Origin: Aquimarina longa SW024
GTDB lineage: Bacteria > Bacteroidota > Bacteroidia > Flavobacteriales > Flavobacteriaceae
Direction of reading: 5' to 3'
Assembly (NCBI RefSeq): GCF_001401755.1
Contig: NZ_KQ474103.1
Span: 191,038 to 255,037 of the forward strand
DNA length: 64,000 bases
Shown: positions 8,515 through 18,065 of the stretch, in pieces
How the letters are laid out: every line of letters begins with the position of its first letter
How positions within the stretch are numbered: the first letter of the stretch is position 1
Notes under the pieces: model-generated
The model's database searches: none
Told to the model about the DNA's origin: nothing
The model's input: only the letters and a program-made list of their open reading frames with translations
Program-made: the position numbers and the translations under genes

Positions 8515-9273
8515 ATGAATGGTATTAAAAATAGAGTTCAATTATTTTCTTTTTTAATAGGACTCTTATGTTTTGTTTCTTGTAAAAATACTTCTCATGC
8601 AGAAAAAATTAAGGTGTCAGAAGAACTTCTGATCACAAAAATTAATGAATCTAGTTATATTCATACCTCATCCTTAGTATTAAAAAATGGCGCAACATTC
8701 CCTTGTAATGGTTTTATATACATAGAAGGGACAGAAGCCTATATATTTGATAGCCCTGCTAATAATCAGGCAACATCAGAATTGATTGATTGGCTTAATA
8801 ATGATCTAAAAATAAGTATACAAGGTGTTGTTTTTAATCATTTTCATGATGATTGCATAAAGGGAATAGCTATTTTTAAAGAAAAAGGAATTCCTACTAT
8901 TGCTAGTCAAAAAACAGCAGAATTAATGCTTACAGAAAATAATAACAAACCTGATCTGGTTTTTGATAAATATTTAGAATTAAAATTAGGTCACAAAACA
9001 ATCATCAATACATTTTTTGGTGAAGCACATACTGTAGATAATATTACATCATATTTCCCAGATGAAAAGATTATTTTTGGAGGATGTATGATCAAAAGCC
9101 TAAGTGCTAAGAAAGGCAATCTGGTTGATGCAAATCTTCATCAATGGTCTGGTACTGTTTCTAAAATTAAAGAAGCATATCCTAAAGTAAAAATTATTAT
9201 CCCAGGACATGGAAACTATGGAGATATTAGCCTACTAGATTATACTATTTCTCTATTTAAAACCGAACAATAA
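8515..9273 (+). CDS. Subclass B1 metallo-beta-lactamase-type lipoprotein
   Basis: 252 residues with an N-terminal lipobox ending at Cys23 (LLCFVSC), so membrane-anchored and facing the periplasm. All zinc ligands of class B1 are in place: HFHDDC gives His109, His111 and Asp113, His172 sits in EAHTVDN, Cys191 in FGGCMIKS (with the substrate-binding Lys194), and His232 in IPGHGNYGD. This set points to beta-lactam hydrolysis, potentially including carbapenems; the actual spectrum is not visible in sequence. The gene lies 86 bp after an IS3 scar and two bases before an ABC exporter gene, so the pair is probably one operon. A lipoprotein anchor is unusual in the class, NDM-1 being the known example. 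Confidence 0.88.
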   Translation: MNGIKNRVQLFSFLIGLLCFVSCKNTSHAEKIKVSEELLITKINESSYIHTSSLVLKNGATFPCNGFIYIEGTEAYIFDSPANNQATSELIDWLNNDLKISIQGVVFNHFHDDCIKGIAIFKEKGIPTIASQKTAELMLTENNNKPDLVFDKYLELKLGHKTIINTFFGEAHTVDNITSYFPDEKIIFGGCMIKSLSAKKGNLVDANLHQWSGTVSKIKEAYPKVKIIIPGHGNYGDISLLDYTISLFKTEQ

Positions 9274-9275
9274 GC

Positions 9276-11051
9276 ATGAGAGAATTTCAAAATACTACTA
9301 CAGCAAAAGATAAAAAGAAATCGAAAGTTTCTATGTCTAAAGCTTTTAAGACTATTATTTGGCCTAGAAGAAATCTAGTTTTTATTGGTCTTATTTTGAT
9401 TATTTTTAATCGAGTTTCTGGACTTATACTACCCTGGAAAAGTAAAACATTATTAGATGATGTAGTCCCTAGTAAAGATATGGGGCAATTATATGAATTA
9501 TTAATCATTGTAGGGGCGGCAATTCTTGTACAAGCAACGACTTCTTTTTTATTAACCAGAATATTAAGTGTTCAGGCGCAGTATTTAATTTCAGAACTCA
9601 GAGCACAAGTACAAAAAAAGGTGCTCTCATTACCTATCAGTTTTTTTGATAATACAAAATCAGGAGCTCTAGTCTCTAGAATTATGAGTGATGTAGAGGG
9701 GGTTCGAAATCTAATAGGTACTGGATTAGTACAGATGGTAGGGGGTATTTTTACGGCAATTATCTCAGTTGGTATTCTAATCAGTATCAATCCATGGATG
9801 ACATTATTTGTACTGCTTCCTGTAATCTTATTTGGATTAGTCGCTTTAAAAGCTTTTAAATACATCCGCCCTATTTTTAGAGTTAGAGGAGAGATTAATG
9901 CCCAAGTAAAAGGAAGATTGACAGAAACACTAGCAGGTGTTCGTGTCATTAAAGGGTTTGGAGCTGAAGAACAAGAAAATAAAATCTTCGAAAAAGGAGT
10001 TGATCGTTTATTTCAGAATGTTAAAAAGAGCCTTACTGCTACTGCATTAATGACCAGTTCTTCTACATTTTTATTAGCAGGGATGGCCTCTACGGGAATC
10101 ATGGGAATTGGTGGTTATTATATGATGCAAGGTGATATGACTCCTGGAGAGTTTTTATCGTTTACCATGTACTTAGCTTTTATGATTGCTCCAATTGTGC
10201 AAATGAGTAATATCGGAAGTCAATTAACCGAAGCTCTTGCTGGTCTAGATCGTACAGAAGAGTTGATGAATATGACGCCCGAAGAAGAAATTGAAGATCG
10301 GACTATAGAGCTTAGAGATATCAAAGGAGATATTGCTTTCAATAATGTTTCTTTTGCATATGAAGAAGGAAAAGATGTACTACATAATATAAGCTTTAAA
10401 GCTCCCTCTGGTTCTGTAACAGCATTAGTTGGTAGTTCTGGATCAGGAAAATCTACCATTGCGGGATTATCAGCTACCTTTTTAAACCCTAAATCTGGGC
10501 TCATTACTATAGATGACCATAATATCTCTAAGGTTAAATTAAGTAGTTTTCGCCGTAATCTTGGAGTAGTGTTACAGGATGAATTCTTGTTCGAAGGTAG
10601 TATCCGACAAAACATACTATTCCCTAGACCAGATGCCACAGAAAAACAGCTACAACAAGCTGTTAAAGCGGCCTATGTAAACGAATTTACTGATCGTTTT
10701 GATGATGGATTAGATACGCTAATTGGAGAACGAGGGGTAAAACTCTCTGGGGGACAACGACAACGAATTGCTATTGCTAGGGCTATACTCGCAGACCCAC
10801 AAATCATCATTCTGGATGAAGCAACCTCTAACCTAGATACAGAAAGTGAAGCCCTGATCCAAAAAAGTCTTAATGAACTAATGAAAGGAAGAACCACTTT
10901 TGTTATCGCACATCGATTAAGTACTATCAAAAAAGCAGATCAAATCCTAGTTATAGAATCAGGAACTATTGTAGAACGAGGTACACATGAAGAACTCATT
11001 ACAACAAAAGGTAGATATTTCGAACTATACACCTATCAATCAAGAATTTAA
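9276..11051 (+). CDS. ABC exporter half-transporter (MsbA/multidrug type)
   Basis: 591 residues: an N-terminal six-helix transmembrane domain (~30-330) and a C-terminal nucleotide-binding domain. Visible motifs are Walker A GSSGSGKST, Q-loop VVLQDEF, signature LSGGQRQRIAIARA, Walker B IIILDEATS and switch AHRLS. It would act as a homodimer in the inner membrane exporting lipids or drugs. It starts two bases after the B1 lactamase gene, so co-expression is expected. Substrate is not predictable from sequence. Confidence 0.92.
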   Translation: MREFQNTTTAKDKKKSKVSMSKAFKTIIWPRRNLVFIGLILIIFNRVSGLILPWKSKTLLDDVVPSKDMGQLYELLIIVGAAILVQATTSFLLTRILSVQAQYLISELRAQVQKKVLSLPISFFDNTKSGALVSRIMSDVEGVRNLIGTGLVQMVGGIFTAIISVGILISINPWMTLFVLLPVILFGLVALKAFKYIRPIFRVRGEINAQVKGRLTETLAGVRVIKGFGAEEQENKIFEKGVDRLFQNVKKSLTATALMTSSSTFLLAGMASTGIMGIGGYYMMQGDMTPGEFLSFTMYLAFMIAPIVQMSNIGSQLTEALAGLDRTEELMNMTPEEEIEDRTIELRDIKGDIAFNNVSFAYEEGKDVLHNISFKAPSGSVTALVGSSGSGKSTIAGLSATFLNPKSGLITIDDHNISKVKLSSFRRNLGVVLQDEFLFEGSIRQNILFPRPDATEKQLQQAVKAAYVNEFTDRFDDGLDTLIGERGVKLSGGQRQRIAIARAILADPQIIILDEATSNLDTESEALIQKSLNELMKGRTTFVIAHRLSTIKKADQILVIESGTIVERGTHEELITTKGRYFELYTYQSRI

Positions 11052-11549
11052 AAACTAATATTCTCTCTTATAGTATAAATATACTGTAGTAACCTTCAAT
11101 ATTTTTATGTATCATAACTAGTAGTATAATAATATAACCTATTAGTTAAACTACTTTTTAATTCCCATCATAGAATTAGAATACGATTAACTTTCTTTTA
11201 TTATAAATTTAAAAAGCAGTTAGTACAAAAGCATAAATTAAACTTAAGAAATATATTTTAAGATCATTACAAAGTCGTAAGTAAAGAGGTTAAGTTCTTC
11301 TTTAATATTTTAAAAAATATGTGAAATACTGAAACCCAAAACTTAATTATATAATAAATTTTATAATAGCATTTTAAAAATCATAATCCCTTTTTTTTCA
11401 ATTAGTTAAAATCAATTCGATCTTAATTTTTTCATATAAGTGTTAAAAAAAATTAAAACAAATAGGGTTATTCCATAGTTTACTGTTATGAGTATAAAGA
11501 AATCAATTTCTAAAAAATTAGTAAAAACATTTATACAAACATTACACCT
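11052..11549. other. AT-rich intergenic region, no gene seen
   Basis: About 500 bases between the exporter and a lipoprotein gene. It is very AT-rich with stops in all frames. I see no clear hairpin or TAnnTTTG box. It presumably holds the exporter terminator and the promoter of the 11550 gene. Confidence 0.5.
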
Positions 11550-12326
11550 ATGAAATTATTGAAAAAGAATTGGATGGTAACCTTATTAATTACAGTATTT
11601 ACCTTAACTATAATTAGCTGTAAATCTGATGACAACAATGTACCTCCTAGTAGTATCCAAGTAATAAAAGCCAATAAAAGAAGTATTGATTTTGGAAAAG
11701 TAGTACAAGGTAAAAAAGCCGAAAGTACTAAAGAAGTTATCATTAAAGTAACGAATACTTCTAAAAAAACTATAAAAGGTATGCTATCTAAAACTACCAT
11801 GTCCGGAGGTTCTTTAGACGTTTCTTTTAAGTTTTCTCCATTAGCTCCTGGAAAATCTATAAACATCCCTGTTAAATTTTCTGCAGGAACTACAAAACCT
11901 GGTACGTATAAAGGTAAAGTAACATTAACTCCTTCTGGAGGGAAATCCATAGTGATTAATCTTTCTGCTATTGTAATTGCAGCTCCTAGTACTGATTCTA
12001 AAAAGCTAATCTCATTAGATAAGTACGCAGTAGATTTTGGAAAAGTAGCTCAGAGTAAAAACTCTAAAGCTGGAACTAAAGAAGTAATCATTAAGCTAAC
12101 TAATAATTCTAAAAAGACACTAACAGGTTTATCTTCTAAGGCTACGTTCCCTGGGTCTTTAGAAGTAGTTATTAATTTTTCTCCACTAGCTCCAGGAAAG
12201 TCTATGAATATCCCTTTTAAATTCGCTCCAGGAAGTACTAAACCGGGAGATTATAAAGGTAAAGCAATCATAACTCCTTCTATTGGAGAACCTATCGAAG
12301 TTGTGTTATCTGCGACTGTTATCTAA
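11550..12326 (+). CDS. Lipoprotein with two ASH/HYDIN-like Ig-fold repeats
   Basis: 258 residues with a signal peptide and lipobox ending ISCKSDD. Two homologous ~105-residue repeats follow (about 38-142 and 150-258). Each contains an IDFGKV or VDFGKV start, EVIIKxTNxSKKT, FSPLAPGKS and TKPGxYKGK blocks. This is the pattern of ASH/abnormal-spindle-type beta-sandwich domains found in surface lipoproteins. Function unknown; adhesion or envelope scaffolding is possible. A hairpin terminator follows at 12386. Confidence 0.7.
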   Translation: MKLLKKNWMVTLLITVFTLTIISCKSDDNNVPPSSIQVIKANKRSIDFGKVVQGKKAESTKEVIIKVTNTSKKTIKGMLSKTTMSGGSLDVSFKFSPLAPGKSINIPVKFSAGTTKPGTYKGKVTLTPSGGKSIVINLSAIVIAAPSTDSKKLISLDKYAVDFGKVAQSKNSKAGTKEVIIKLTNNSKKTLTGLSSKATFPGSLEVVINFSPLAPGKSMNIPFKFAPGSTKPGDYKGKAIITPSIGEPIEVVLSATVI

Positions 12327-12385
12327 AAAAATAAAAATAATATATAAAACTATAGTAATAGTATTCGATACTATTCTAAAAAAAC

Positions 12386-12424
12386 TAAAAAGGAGGTGTA
12401 CCTTAATTATACCTCCTTTTATTA
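12386..12424 (+). terminator. Rho-independent terminator
   Basis: AAAAGGAGGTGTA pairs with TATACCTCCTTTT (one mismatch) around a short loop, with an A-tract before and T-tract after. It ends the 11550-12326 transcript. Confidence 0.75.
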
Positions 12425-12462
12425 TAAATAACAATCAAACATTTATTTTAAATAAAAAAACA

Positions 12463-13065
12463 ATGAAAAAAATACAGATTATTGCTTTAGGATTTTTCTT
12501 TTTAGGAATCTTTACTAGTTCATTAAACGCTCAGGATAAAGGTACCAGTCAGATTAGTATAGGATATGGAACGGCAACTACCAATCAATTAGTAAGCCTA
12601 CTTAGTGATATTATAATTACAGCAGGTACACTTGGGAATGCTACATTTGATAACAATAAAAGTATTGGGGCTATAAACCTAAATTATAAGTATGCCATAA
12701 TCGATAAATTAATGATCGGAGGATCACTAGTATATGAAAAAATCGAAGATGATGCATTAATCCAAAACAAGAAAATTGGAGAACGAGATAACACTTTTTA
12801 TACGGTCGGACTCGAAGCTGATTACCGTTATATTTCAAAAGATGTATTTCAGATGTACTCTGGATTAGGAGTAGCATATACTAATAGTCATCAAAAATTT
12901 ACATCTAGTTCACCTACTTATAAAAACGATACCTATACAATTAATTACTTTAATTATCAATTAACAGCTATAGGTATCAGAGTAGGTAAATCTATTGCAG
13001 GTTTTGCTGAGTTAGGGTTTGGTTATAAAGGTATTTTAAATTTTGGAGTTTCCTATCAATTTTAA
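12463..13065 (+). CDS. Outer-membrane beta-barrel-like protein (tandem paralog 1)
   Basis: 200 residues from the ATG at 12463, which gives a clean signal peptide (MKKIQIIALGFFFLG ... LNAQ); longer upstream frames add no signal. The mature part has alternating aromatic/hydrophobic strands and ends FGVSYQF, a typical C-terminal beta-barrel strand with terminal Phe. Its neighbour at 13201 is a clear paralog, sharing INLxYKxAI, FQMYxGLGVAY, GIRVG and GFGYKGI..FGVSYQF. Predicted small porin-like or OmpW/OmpX-like barrel; specific role unknown. Confidence 0.75.
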   Translation: MKKIQIIALGFFFLGIFTSSLNAQDKGTSQISIGYGTATTNQLVSLLSDIIITAGTLGNATFDNNKSIGAINLNYKYAIIDKLMIGGSLVYEKIEDDALIQNKKIGERDNTFYTVGLEADYRYISKDVFQMYSGLGVAYTNSHQKFTSSSPTYKNDTYTINYFNYQLTAIGIRVGKSIAGFAELGFGYKGILNFGVSYQF

Positions 13066-13200
13066 TAATTGATAAGTATTAATAATATCAATATTCATAC
13101 GCATTATTCATTCGATTATAAAAATGAAATATAATTAATTTGGATTCGTAAAAAAAATAGTCTAAAACATCTAATTTCAAAATCGATATTGTCAAATTTT

Positions 13201-13803
13201 ATGATAAATAAAATAGTAATTATTGTTTGGGGAATCATTTTTAATGGAATCATTCCCTATTCAATACATGCTCAGTTCAAAAATACCAATCAAATTAGTT
13301 TAGGATATGGAGATGGTGATACAAATCAAACTTTTATTCTTTTTGATGATGTACTTCCTAATATGGTTACAGATATAGAATATGGTAATTATAAAACTAC
13401 TGGAGCTATAAACCTAAGATATAAACATGCTATTAGAGATCAACTTACTGTTAGTGGTATTTTGGTCTACGAATCAATTTCGGAAATTGTAATCTCTAAT
13501 AAAAATAAGATCGGAAGCAAAAAACACTCTATGTATACTATAGGTATTGAAACTGATTATTATTATATCTTAAAAAAATGGTTTCAGATGTATACTGGGC
13601 TTGGAGTAGCATATAGTACAAATAACCAAAAATTTGAATCTTACACGACTTCTTATTCTAATGATAAAAGAAATAATAGTATCATCAATTATCAATTAAT
13701 TGCTGCAGGGATCAGAGTAGGTACCTCTATTGCTGGATATGCAGAATTGGGGTTTGGGTATAAGGGTATTATAAATTTTGGAGTATCATATCAGTTTATG
13801 TAA
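13201..13803 (+). CDS. Outer-membrane beta-barrel-like protein (tandem paralog 2)
   Basis: 200 residues from the ATG at 13201 (MINKIVIIVWGIIF ... IHAQ). An in-frame TTG lies four codons upstream, but the ATG gives the better signal peptide. It is a diverged tandem copy of the preceding gene with the same strand pattern and the same ending (FGVSYQFM). The two differ mostly in loop-like stretches, as expected for surface-exposed loops. 135 bp separate the copies. Confidence 0.75.
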   Translation: MINKIVIIVWGIIFNGIIPYSIHAQFKNTNQISLGYGDGDTNQTFILFDDVLPNMVTDIEYGNYKTTGAINLRYKHAIRDQLTVSGILVYESISEIVISNKNKIGSKKHSMYTIGIETDYYYILKKWFQMYTGLGVAYSTNNQKFESYTTSYSNDKRNNSIINYQLIAAGIRVGTSIAGYAELGFGYKGIINFGVSYQFM

Positions 13804-13928
13804 AAAAATCAAATTTTAGAGTATTCAAAAAAATAGCTGTTCTAAACACCACAATCTATTTTATTTAAAATCAATCTTAACTTAGGATTTGATATTTTTA
13901 GATTACAAAAAATAAGTGTTTAAAAAAT

Positions 13929-14160
13929 AATAAAAGAGGTGGTGATGCCCCAATTGCATGTCAATTAGAGGCTGGTAAAAACTACGCTTGGTGTACCTAT
14001 GGTCATAGTGACAATCAACCTTTCTGTAATGATAGTCATAAGCAAGAAGGAGGTATAAGTCCGGTAATCTTTACTGTTAAATAAGCTAATGAAGTATGTT
14101 TATGTACCTGTAAACAAACTAACAATCCCTCCGTATTGTGATGGATCACATAAGAATTAG
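13929..14160 (+). pseudogene. Broken twin-CDGSH iron-sulfur protein gene
   Basis: The reading frame KRGGDAPIACQLEAGKNYAW, then CTYGHSDNQPFCNDSHK, matches the first CDGSH motif of small twin-CDGSH proteins. One cluster Cys is replaced (CTYG for CTCG). A TAA interrupts at 14082-14084. Coding similarity continues with EVCLCTCKQTNNP, then after a one-base shift PYCDGSHKN and a stop at 14158-14160. No start codon precedes the similarity. At least three lesions make it a decayed gene. Confidence 0.8.
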
Positions 14161-14170
14161 CACAATCAAA

Positions 14171-14206
14171 AAAACCGATTAAGATAAGATATCTTAATCG
14201 GTTTTT
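14171..14206. terminator. Strong bidirectional terminator
   Basis: A perfect 16-17 bp stem (AAACCGATTAAGATA with its complement) around a three-base loop, with an A-tract and T-tract on the two sides. It serves the minus-strand lpd gene and anything reading rightward through the CDGSH scar. Confidence 0.85.
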
Positions 14207-14273
14207 AAATTCTTTATTATTTAAAAAATTAATACTACTATTTCTATTTTAATAGAAATGATACACTAATTCT

Positions 14274-15680
14274 TTAAATATGCAACGGTCTATTATCCGT
14301 AGCTGCTAATGCTGCTTCTTTTATAGCTTCTGTAAAAGTTGGATGTGCATGAGACATACGAGAGATATCCTCTGCTGATGCTCTAAACTCCATTGCAGTT
14401 ACTGCTTCGGCAATAAGATCTGCACAACGTGCTCCAATCATATGTACTCCAAGTACCTCATCTGTAGCTTCATCAGCTAATATCTTCACAAAACCATCTA
14501 AATCTCCACTAGCGCGTGATCTACCTAATGCTCTAAATGGAAATTGTCCTGATTTATATTTTATTCCTGCTTCTTTTAACTCTTCTTCTGTTTTTCCTAC
14601 TGCAGCAACCTCTGGCCATGTATATACGACTCCTGGTATTAAATTATAATCGATATGAGGTTTTTGTCCCGCTAAGACTTCTGCTACAAAAGTTCCTTCT
14701 TCTTCAGCTTTATGCGCTAACATAGCTCCTTTAATTACATCTCCTATTGCATAAATATTAGAAGTACTAGTTTGTAAATGGTCATTCACTTCTACTTGTC
14801 CTCTATCATTTAGTTTCACTCCAGCAGCAGTAGCATTTAATCCATCTGTGTATGGTCGGCGACCTACAGATACTAAACAGTAATCGCTTTTAAACTCAAC
14901 AGGGTTTCCTTTTTTATCATCTGCAGTAATAGTAACCTCTTTATCAGCTGCTGATACATTAGTTACCTTATGAGAAGTATAAAACTTAACTCCCTGTTTT
15001 TTCATTACTTTTTGTAATTCTCTGGATAATGATTTATCCATTCCTGGGATAATTCTATCCATATATTCTACCACAGAAACCTCTGCTCCTAGACGGCGAT
15101 ATACTTGTCCTAATTCTAATCCAATGACTCCTCCTCCAATAATAACAAGATGCTTTGGTACTTCTTGTAGTTTTAAAGCTTCAGTAGACGTAATTACTCT
15201 CTTTTTATCAATTTTGATAAATGGTAGTGTAGAGGGTTTAGAACCTGTAGCAATAATACTATGTTTTGCTTCGATAGTTTCTATAACACCATCGTTTTTT
15301 GTTATATCAATATGAGTAGCATCTTTAAAAGCTCCTACGCCTTCAAAGACATCTATTTTGTTTTTCTTCATTAAAAAACTCACACCATCGCAAGTCTGAT
15401 TTACTACAGCTTGTTTACGAGCAAACATTTTTTCGAGGTTAATTTTTACCTCTCCTGGAATTTCAATCCCATGATCTGCAAAATGCTTTACAGCATGCTC
15501 ATAATTATGTGAAGAATCTAATAATGCTTTACTAGGAACACACCCTACATTAAGACAAGTTCCACCCAGTGTTGAATATTTTTCGATTATTGCGGTTTTC
15601 ATACCTAGCTGTGCGCATCGAATAGCGGCCACATATCCGCCAGGTCCAGAGCCAATTACGGCTACATCATATGTACTCAT
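14274..15680 (-). CDS. lpdA: Dihydrolipoyl dehydrogenase (E3)
   Basis: 468 residues, normal length. It reoxidises dihydrolipoamide in 2-oxoacid dehydrogenase complexes using FAD and NAD+. Seen in sequence: N-terminal FAD-binding GSGPGGYVAA, redox-active disulfide GGTCLNVGCVPSK, NAD-binding GGGVIGLELG, and the C-terminal His-Glu dyad region HAHPTFTEA. A convergent strong terminator follows. No other complex subunit genes are adjacent. Confidence 0.95.
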   Translation of the reverse strand: MSTYDVAVIGSGPGGYVAAIRCAQLGMKTAIIEKYSTLGGTCLNVGCVPSKALLDSSHNYEHAVKHFADHGIEIPGEVKINLEKMFARKQAVVNQTCDGVSFLMKKNKIDVFEGVGAFKDATHIDITKNDGVIETIEAKHSIIATGSKPSTLPFIKIDKKRVITSTEALKLQEVPKHLVIIGGGVIGLELGQVYRRLGAEVSVVEYMDRIIPGMDKSLSRELQKVMKKQGVKFYTSHKVTNVSAADKEVTITADDKKGNPVEFKSDYCLVSVGRRPYTDGLNATAAGVKLNDRGQVEVNDHLQTSTSNIYAIGDVIKGAMLAHKAEEEGTFVAEVLAGQKPHIDYNLIPGVVYTWPEVAAVGKTEEELKEAGIKYKSGQFPFRALGRSRASGDLDGFVKILADEATDEVLGVHMIGARCADLIAEAVTAMEFRASAEDISRMSHAHPTFTEAIKEAALAATDNRPLHI

Positions 15681-15928
15681 AATAGATTATTATGTTGTGC
15701 GTATTAATTACGAATAGCAAATGTACAAATGTTTTATGTCTTACAGAAGTTCTGATCTTATCAAATTTTTATTAAAAAGCAATATTAAAACAATCAAAAA
15801 GTTATACTTTAATCAAGACATCAAAGAATAAGATTAGGAAAGTGTTAAAAACAAAAATCTTTGCTATTTTGCAGTTTTGATATTTTACCTTTTTGTGTTT
15901 TAATTATAAAAAACTATTTGATATAAAC

Positions 15929-17485
15929 ATGCGTTACTTATCAGCCTTTCTTTTATTTACTGTAATCCTTCTATGGAGTTCTTGTCGTAATGATTTTGAA
16001 TCAAGCCCCAGTACCGGTAATATAAACTTCTCTACAGATACTCTTTTTCTAGATACTATTTTTACTAATATAGGATCCAGTACGTATCGTTTTAAAGTCT
16101 ATAATCGTACTAATGATGACTTTACTATTCCTACCATTAGCTTAGAAAAAGGAGAAAGTTCTACCTATAGGCTCAATGTAGATGGGATATCGGGTAAGTC
16201 TTTTGAAAATATTCAGGTACTAGCTAAAGATAGTATTTTTATCTTTGTAGAAACTACAACTACGATTAGCGACCAAACTACAAATCCTGAGTTTTTGTAT
16301 ACTGATCGAATATTATTTGACAAAAATGGAAATCAACAAGATGTAGACTTAGTAACGCTAGTAAAAGATGCTATATTTATGTTCCCTTCTCGAAATACAA
16401 TGACTGGTGAAATAGGATCTCTATCTTTAGGAGTTGATAGCCAGAATAAAGAAATAAAAATAGAAGGCTTCTTTCTAAACGATGATCAATTACATTTTAC
16501 CAATGAAAAACCCTATGTAATTTATGGATATGCAGGCGTACCTAGTGGAAAAACACTAACCATAGACCCCGGCGCCAGAATACATTTTCATGCTAGTTCT
16601 GGTATTATAGTTGCCAAAGACGCTACTCTAACTGTAAATGGTAGCATCAGTGCTGATCCAAAACTATTAGAGAATGAAGTGATTTTTCAAGGAGATCGTT
16701 TAGAGTCTCGTTTCAGTAATACCCCCGGACAATGGGGAACAATATGGCTCACTGCTGGAAGTACAGGACATACAATAAACCATGCAACTATAAAAAATGC
16801 AACAGTAGGTGTGCTTATGGATTCTAATGATGGCAGTACATCACCAACTCTTACTATTACGAATACGCAAATTTATAACAGTTCTAATGTCGGACTTTTG
16901 GCTCGTACAGGGAACGTATTAGGAGAGAATCTAGTGATCAATAATGCAGGGCAAGTAGCCCTCAATTGCTCTCTAGGTGGAACATATAATTTTAATCACT
17001 GTACATTTACGAATTATTCCAGAATCGGAAATGGTTTTAGAGAACTCCCAACAGTATTGATTGACAACAATCTACAGGCTAATGAAACAGATATTGTTAT
17101 TGCTGATTTACGCGAAGCGAATTTTAAAAATTGTATCATTTATGGTAATCAAGAACTAGAATTACTATTTAACAAAATAGAAGGAACTACTTTTAATTAT
17201 AATTTCAAAAATTGCTTAATTAAATTTAATGATTCTGGAAATAAGTTTGAAAATGATCCTCTATATGATTTTTCTAATACTCTATTATTTGAAAATAACA
17301 TAACTAATGAAGACCCTAATTTTAAATCTCCTTTTAAGAACATGCTAAATATTAGTGAGGATTCTGCTGCAAATGGTAAAGCTTCTACCCCAACTACAGG
17401 AACTGATATTTTAGGTATTTCTCGTAGTACAACTGCTCCTGATATTGGAGCCTATGAAAGTGCTACTTTAGAACAAAAAAACTAA
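15929..17485 (+). CDS. Lipoprotein with predicted parallel beta-helix
   Basis: 518 residues from the ATG at 15929, which places a signal peptide and lipobox (LLWSSCRND) correctly; an in-frame upstream start would add 12 unlikely residues. Residues ~200-430 contain repeating short strands with Asn/Thr turns (GKTLTIDPGARIHFHASSGI onward), typical of right-handed parallel beta-helix proteins. The C-terminus has an IGAYE motif seen in such Bacteroidetes proteins. Surface or periplasmic polysaccharide interaction is possible but not shown. The GNAT gene follows 22 bp downstream. Confidence 0.75.
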   Translation: MRYLSAFLLFTVILLWSSCRNDFESSPSTGNINFSTDTLFLDTIFTNIGSSTYRFKVYNRTNDDFTIPTISLEKGESSTYRLNVDGISGKSFENIQVLAKDSIFIFVETTTTISDQTTNPEFLYTDRILFDKNGNQQDVDLVTLVKDAIFMFPSRNTMTGEIGSLSLGVDSQNKEIKIEGFFLNDDQLHFTNEKPYVIYGYAGVPSGKTLTIDPGARIHFHASSGIIVAKDATLTVNGSISADPKLLENEVIFQGDRLESRFSNTPGQWGTIWLTAGSTGHTINHATIKNATVGVLMDSNDGSTSPTLTITNTQIYNSSNVGLLARTGNVLGENLVINNAGQVALNCSLGGTYNFNHCTFTNYSRIGNGFRELPTVLIDNNLQANETDIVIADLREANFKNCIIYGNQELELLFNKIEGTTFNYNFKNCLIKFNDSGNKFENDPLYDFSNTLLFENNITNEDPNFKSPFKNMLNISEDSAANGKASTPTTGTDILGISRSTTAPDIGAYESATLEQKN

Positions 17486-17507
17486 ACGATTATTATAAAA
17501 AACACAA

Positions 17508-18041
17508 ATGCACCAATATCTATTTAAATCCGAGCGTTTAGGCTTCCGTAATTGGGTACTAGATGATCTAGAATCATTAACTGAGATTAATAATGATGAT
17601 GATGTAATGGAGTTCTTTCCTTCTAAGCTATCAAAAAAAGATACTAAAGAGTTTATTATAAGAATGCAAAATATGTTTGATAAAAAAGGGTTCTGCTATT
17701 TTGCTGTTGATCTATTAGAAAGTACTGATTTTATAGGTTTTATAGGAATCTGTGAACAAACGTATCTAGAGGAATTAGGCGCTTTTATAGATATCGGATG
17801 GAGGCTTCAAAAAAATAGTTGGGGAAAAGGATATGCTACAGAAGGTGCTAAAGCATGTGTAGAGTTTGGTTTTAAACATATTGGGATAACAGAAATTTAT
17901 GCTGTAGCCCCACAAATTAATAAAAAATCAGAAGCAGTTATGAAAAAAATTGGATTGCAATACATCAAAACTTTCGAACATCCTAAATTATTAAATAATC
18001 AACGATTAAAACATTGTCTACTATATAAAAACTCTCATTAA
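17508..18041 (+). CDS. GNAT-family N-acetyltransferase (RimJ/RimL type)
   Basis: 177 residues. The start LKSERLGFRNWVLDDLE and central GWRLQKNSWGKGYATEGAKA give the family's N-terminal pattern and the acetyl-CoA-binding Q/RxxGxG/A loop. Cytoplasmic acetylation of a protein amino terminus or a small molecule is expected. It follows the beta-helix lipoprotein gene closely, so may be co-transcribed. Substrate unknown. Confidence 0.85.
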   Translation: MHQYLFKSERLGFRNWVLDDLESLTEINNDDDVMEFFPSKLSKKDTKEFIIRMQNMFDKKGFCYFAVDLLESTDFIGFIGICEQTYLEELGAFIDIGWRLQKNSWGKGYATEGAKACVEFGFKHIGITEIYAVAPQINKKSEAVMKKIGLQYIKTFEHPKLLNNQRLKHCLLYKNSH

Positions 18042-18065
18042 TTCTATAATTTACAGTCTCAATTA

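Noticed and set aside
12283..12462. A start far upstream for the first outer-membrane barrel gene
   Set aside because: The extra 60 residues run through the previous gene's end and its terminator; the ATG at 12463 gives a clean signal peptide.
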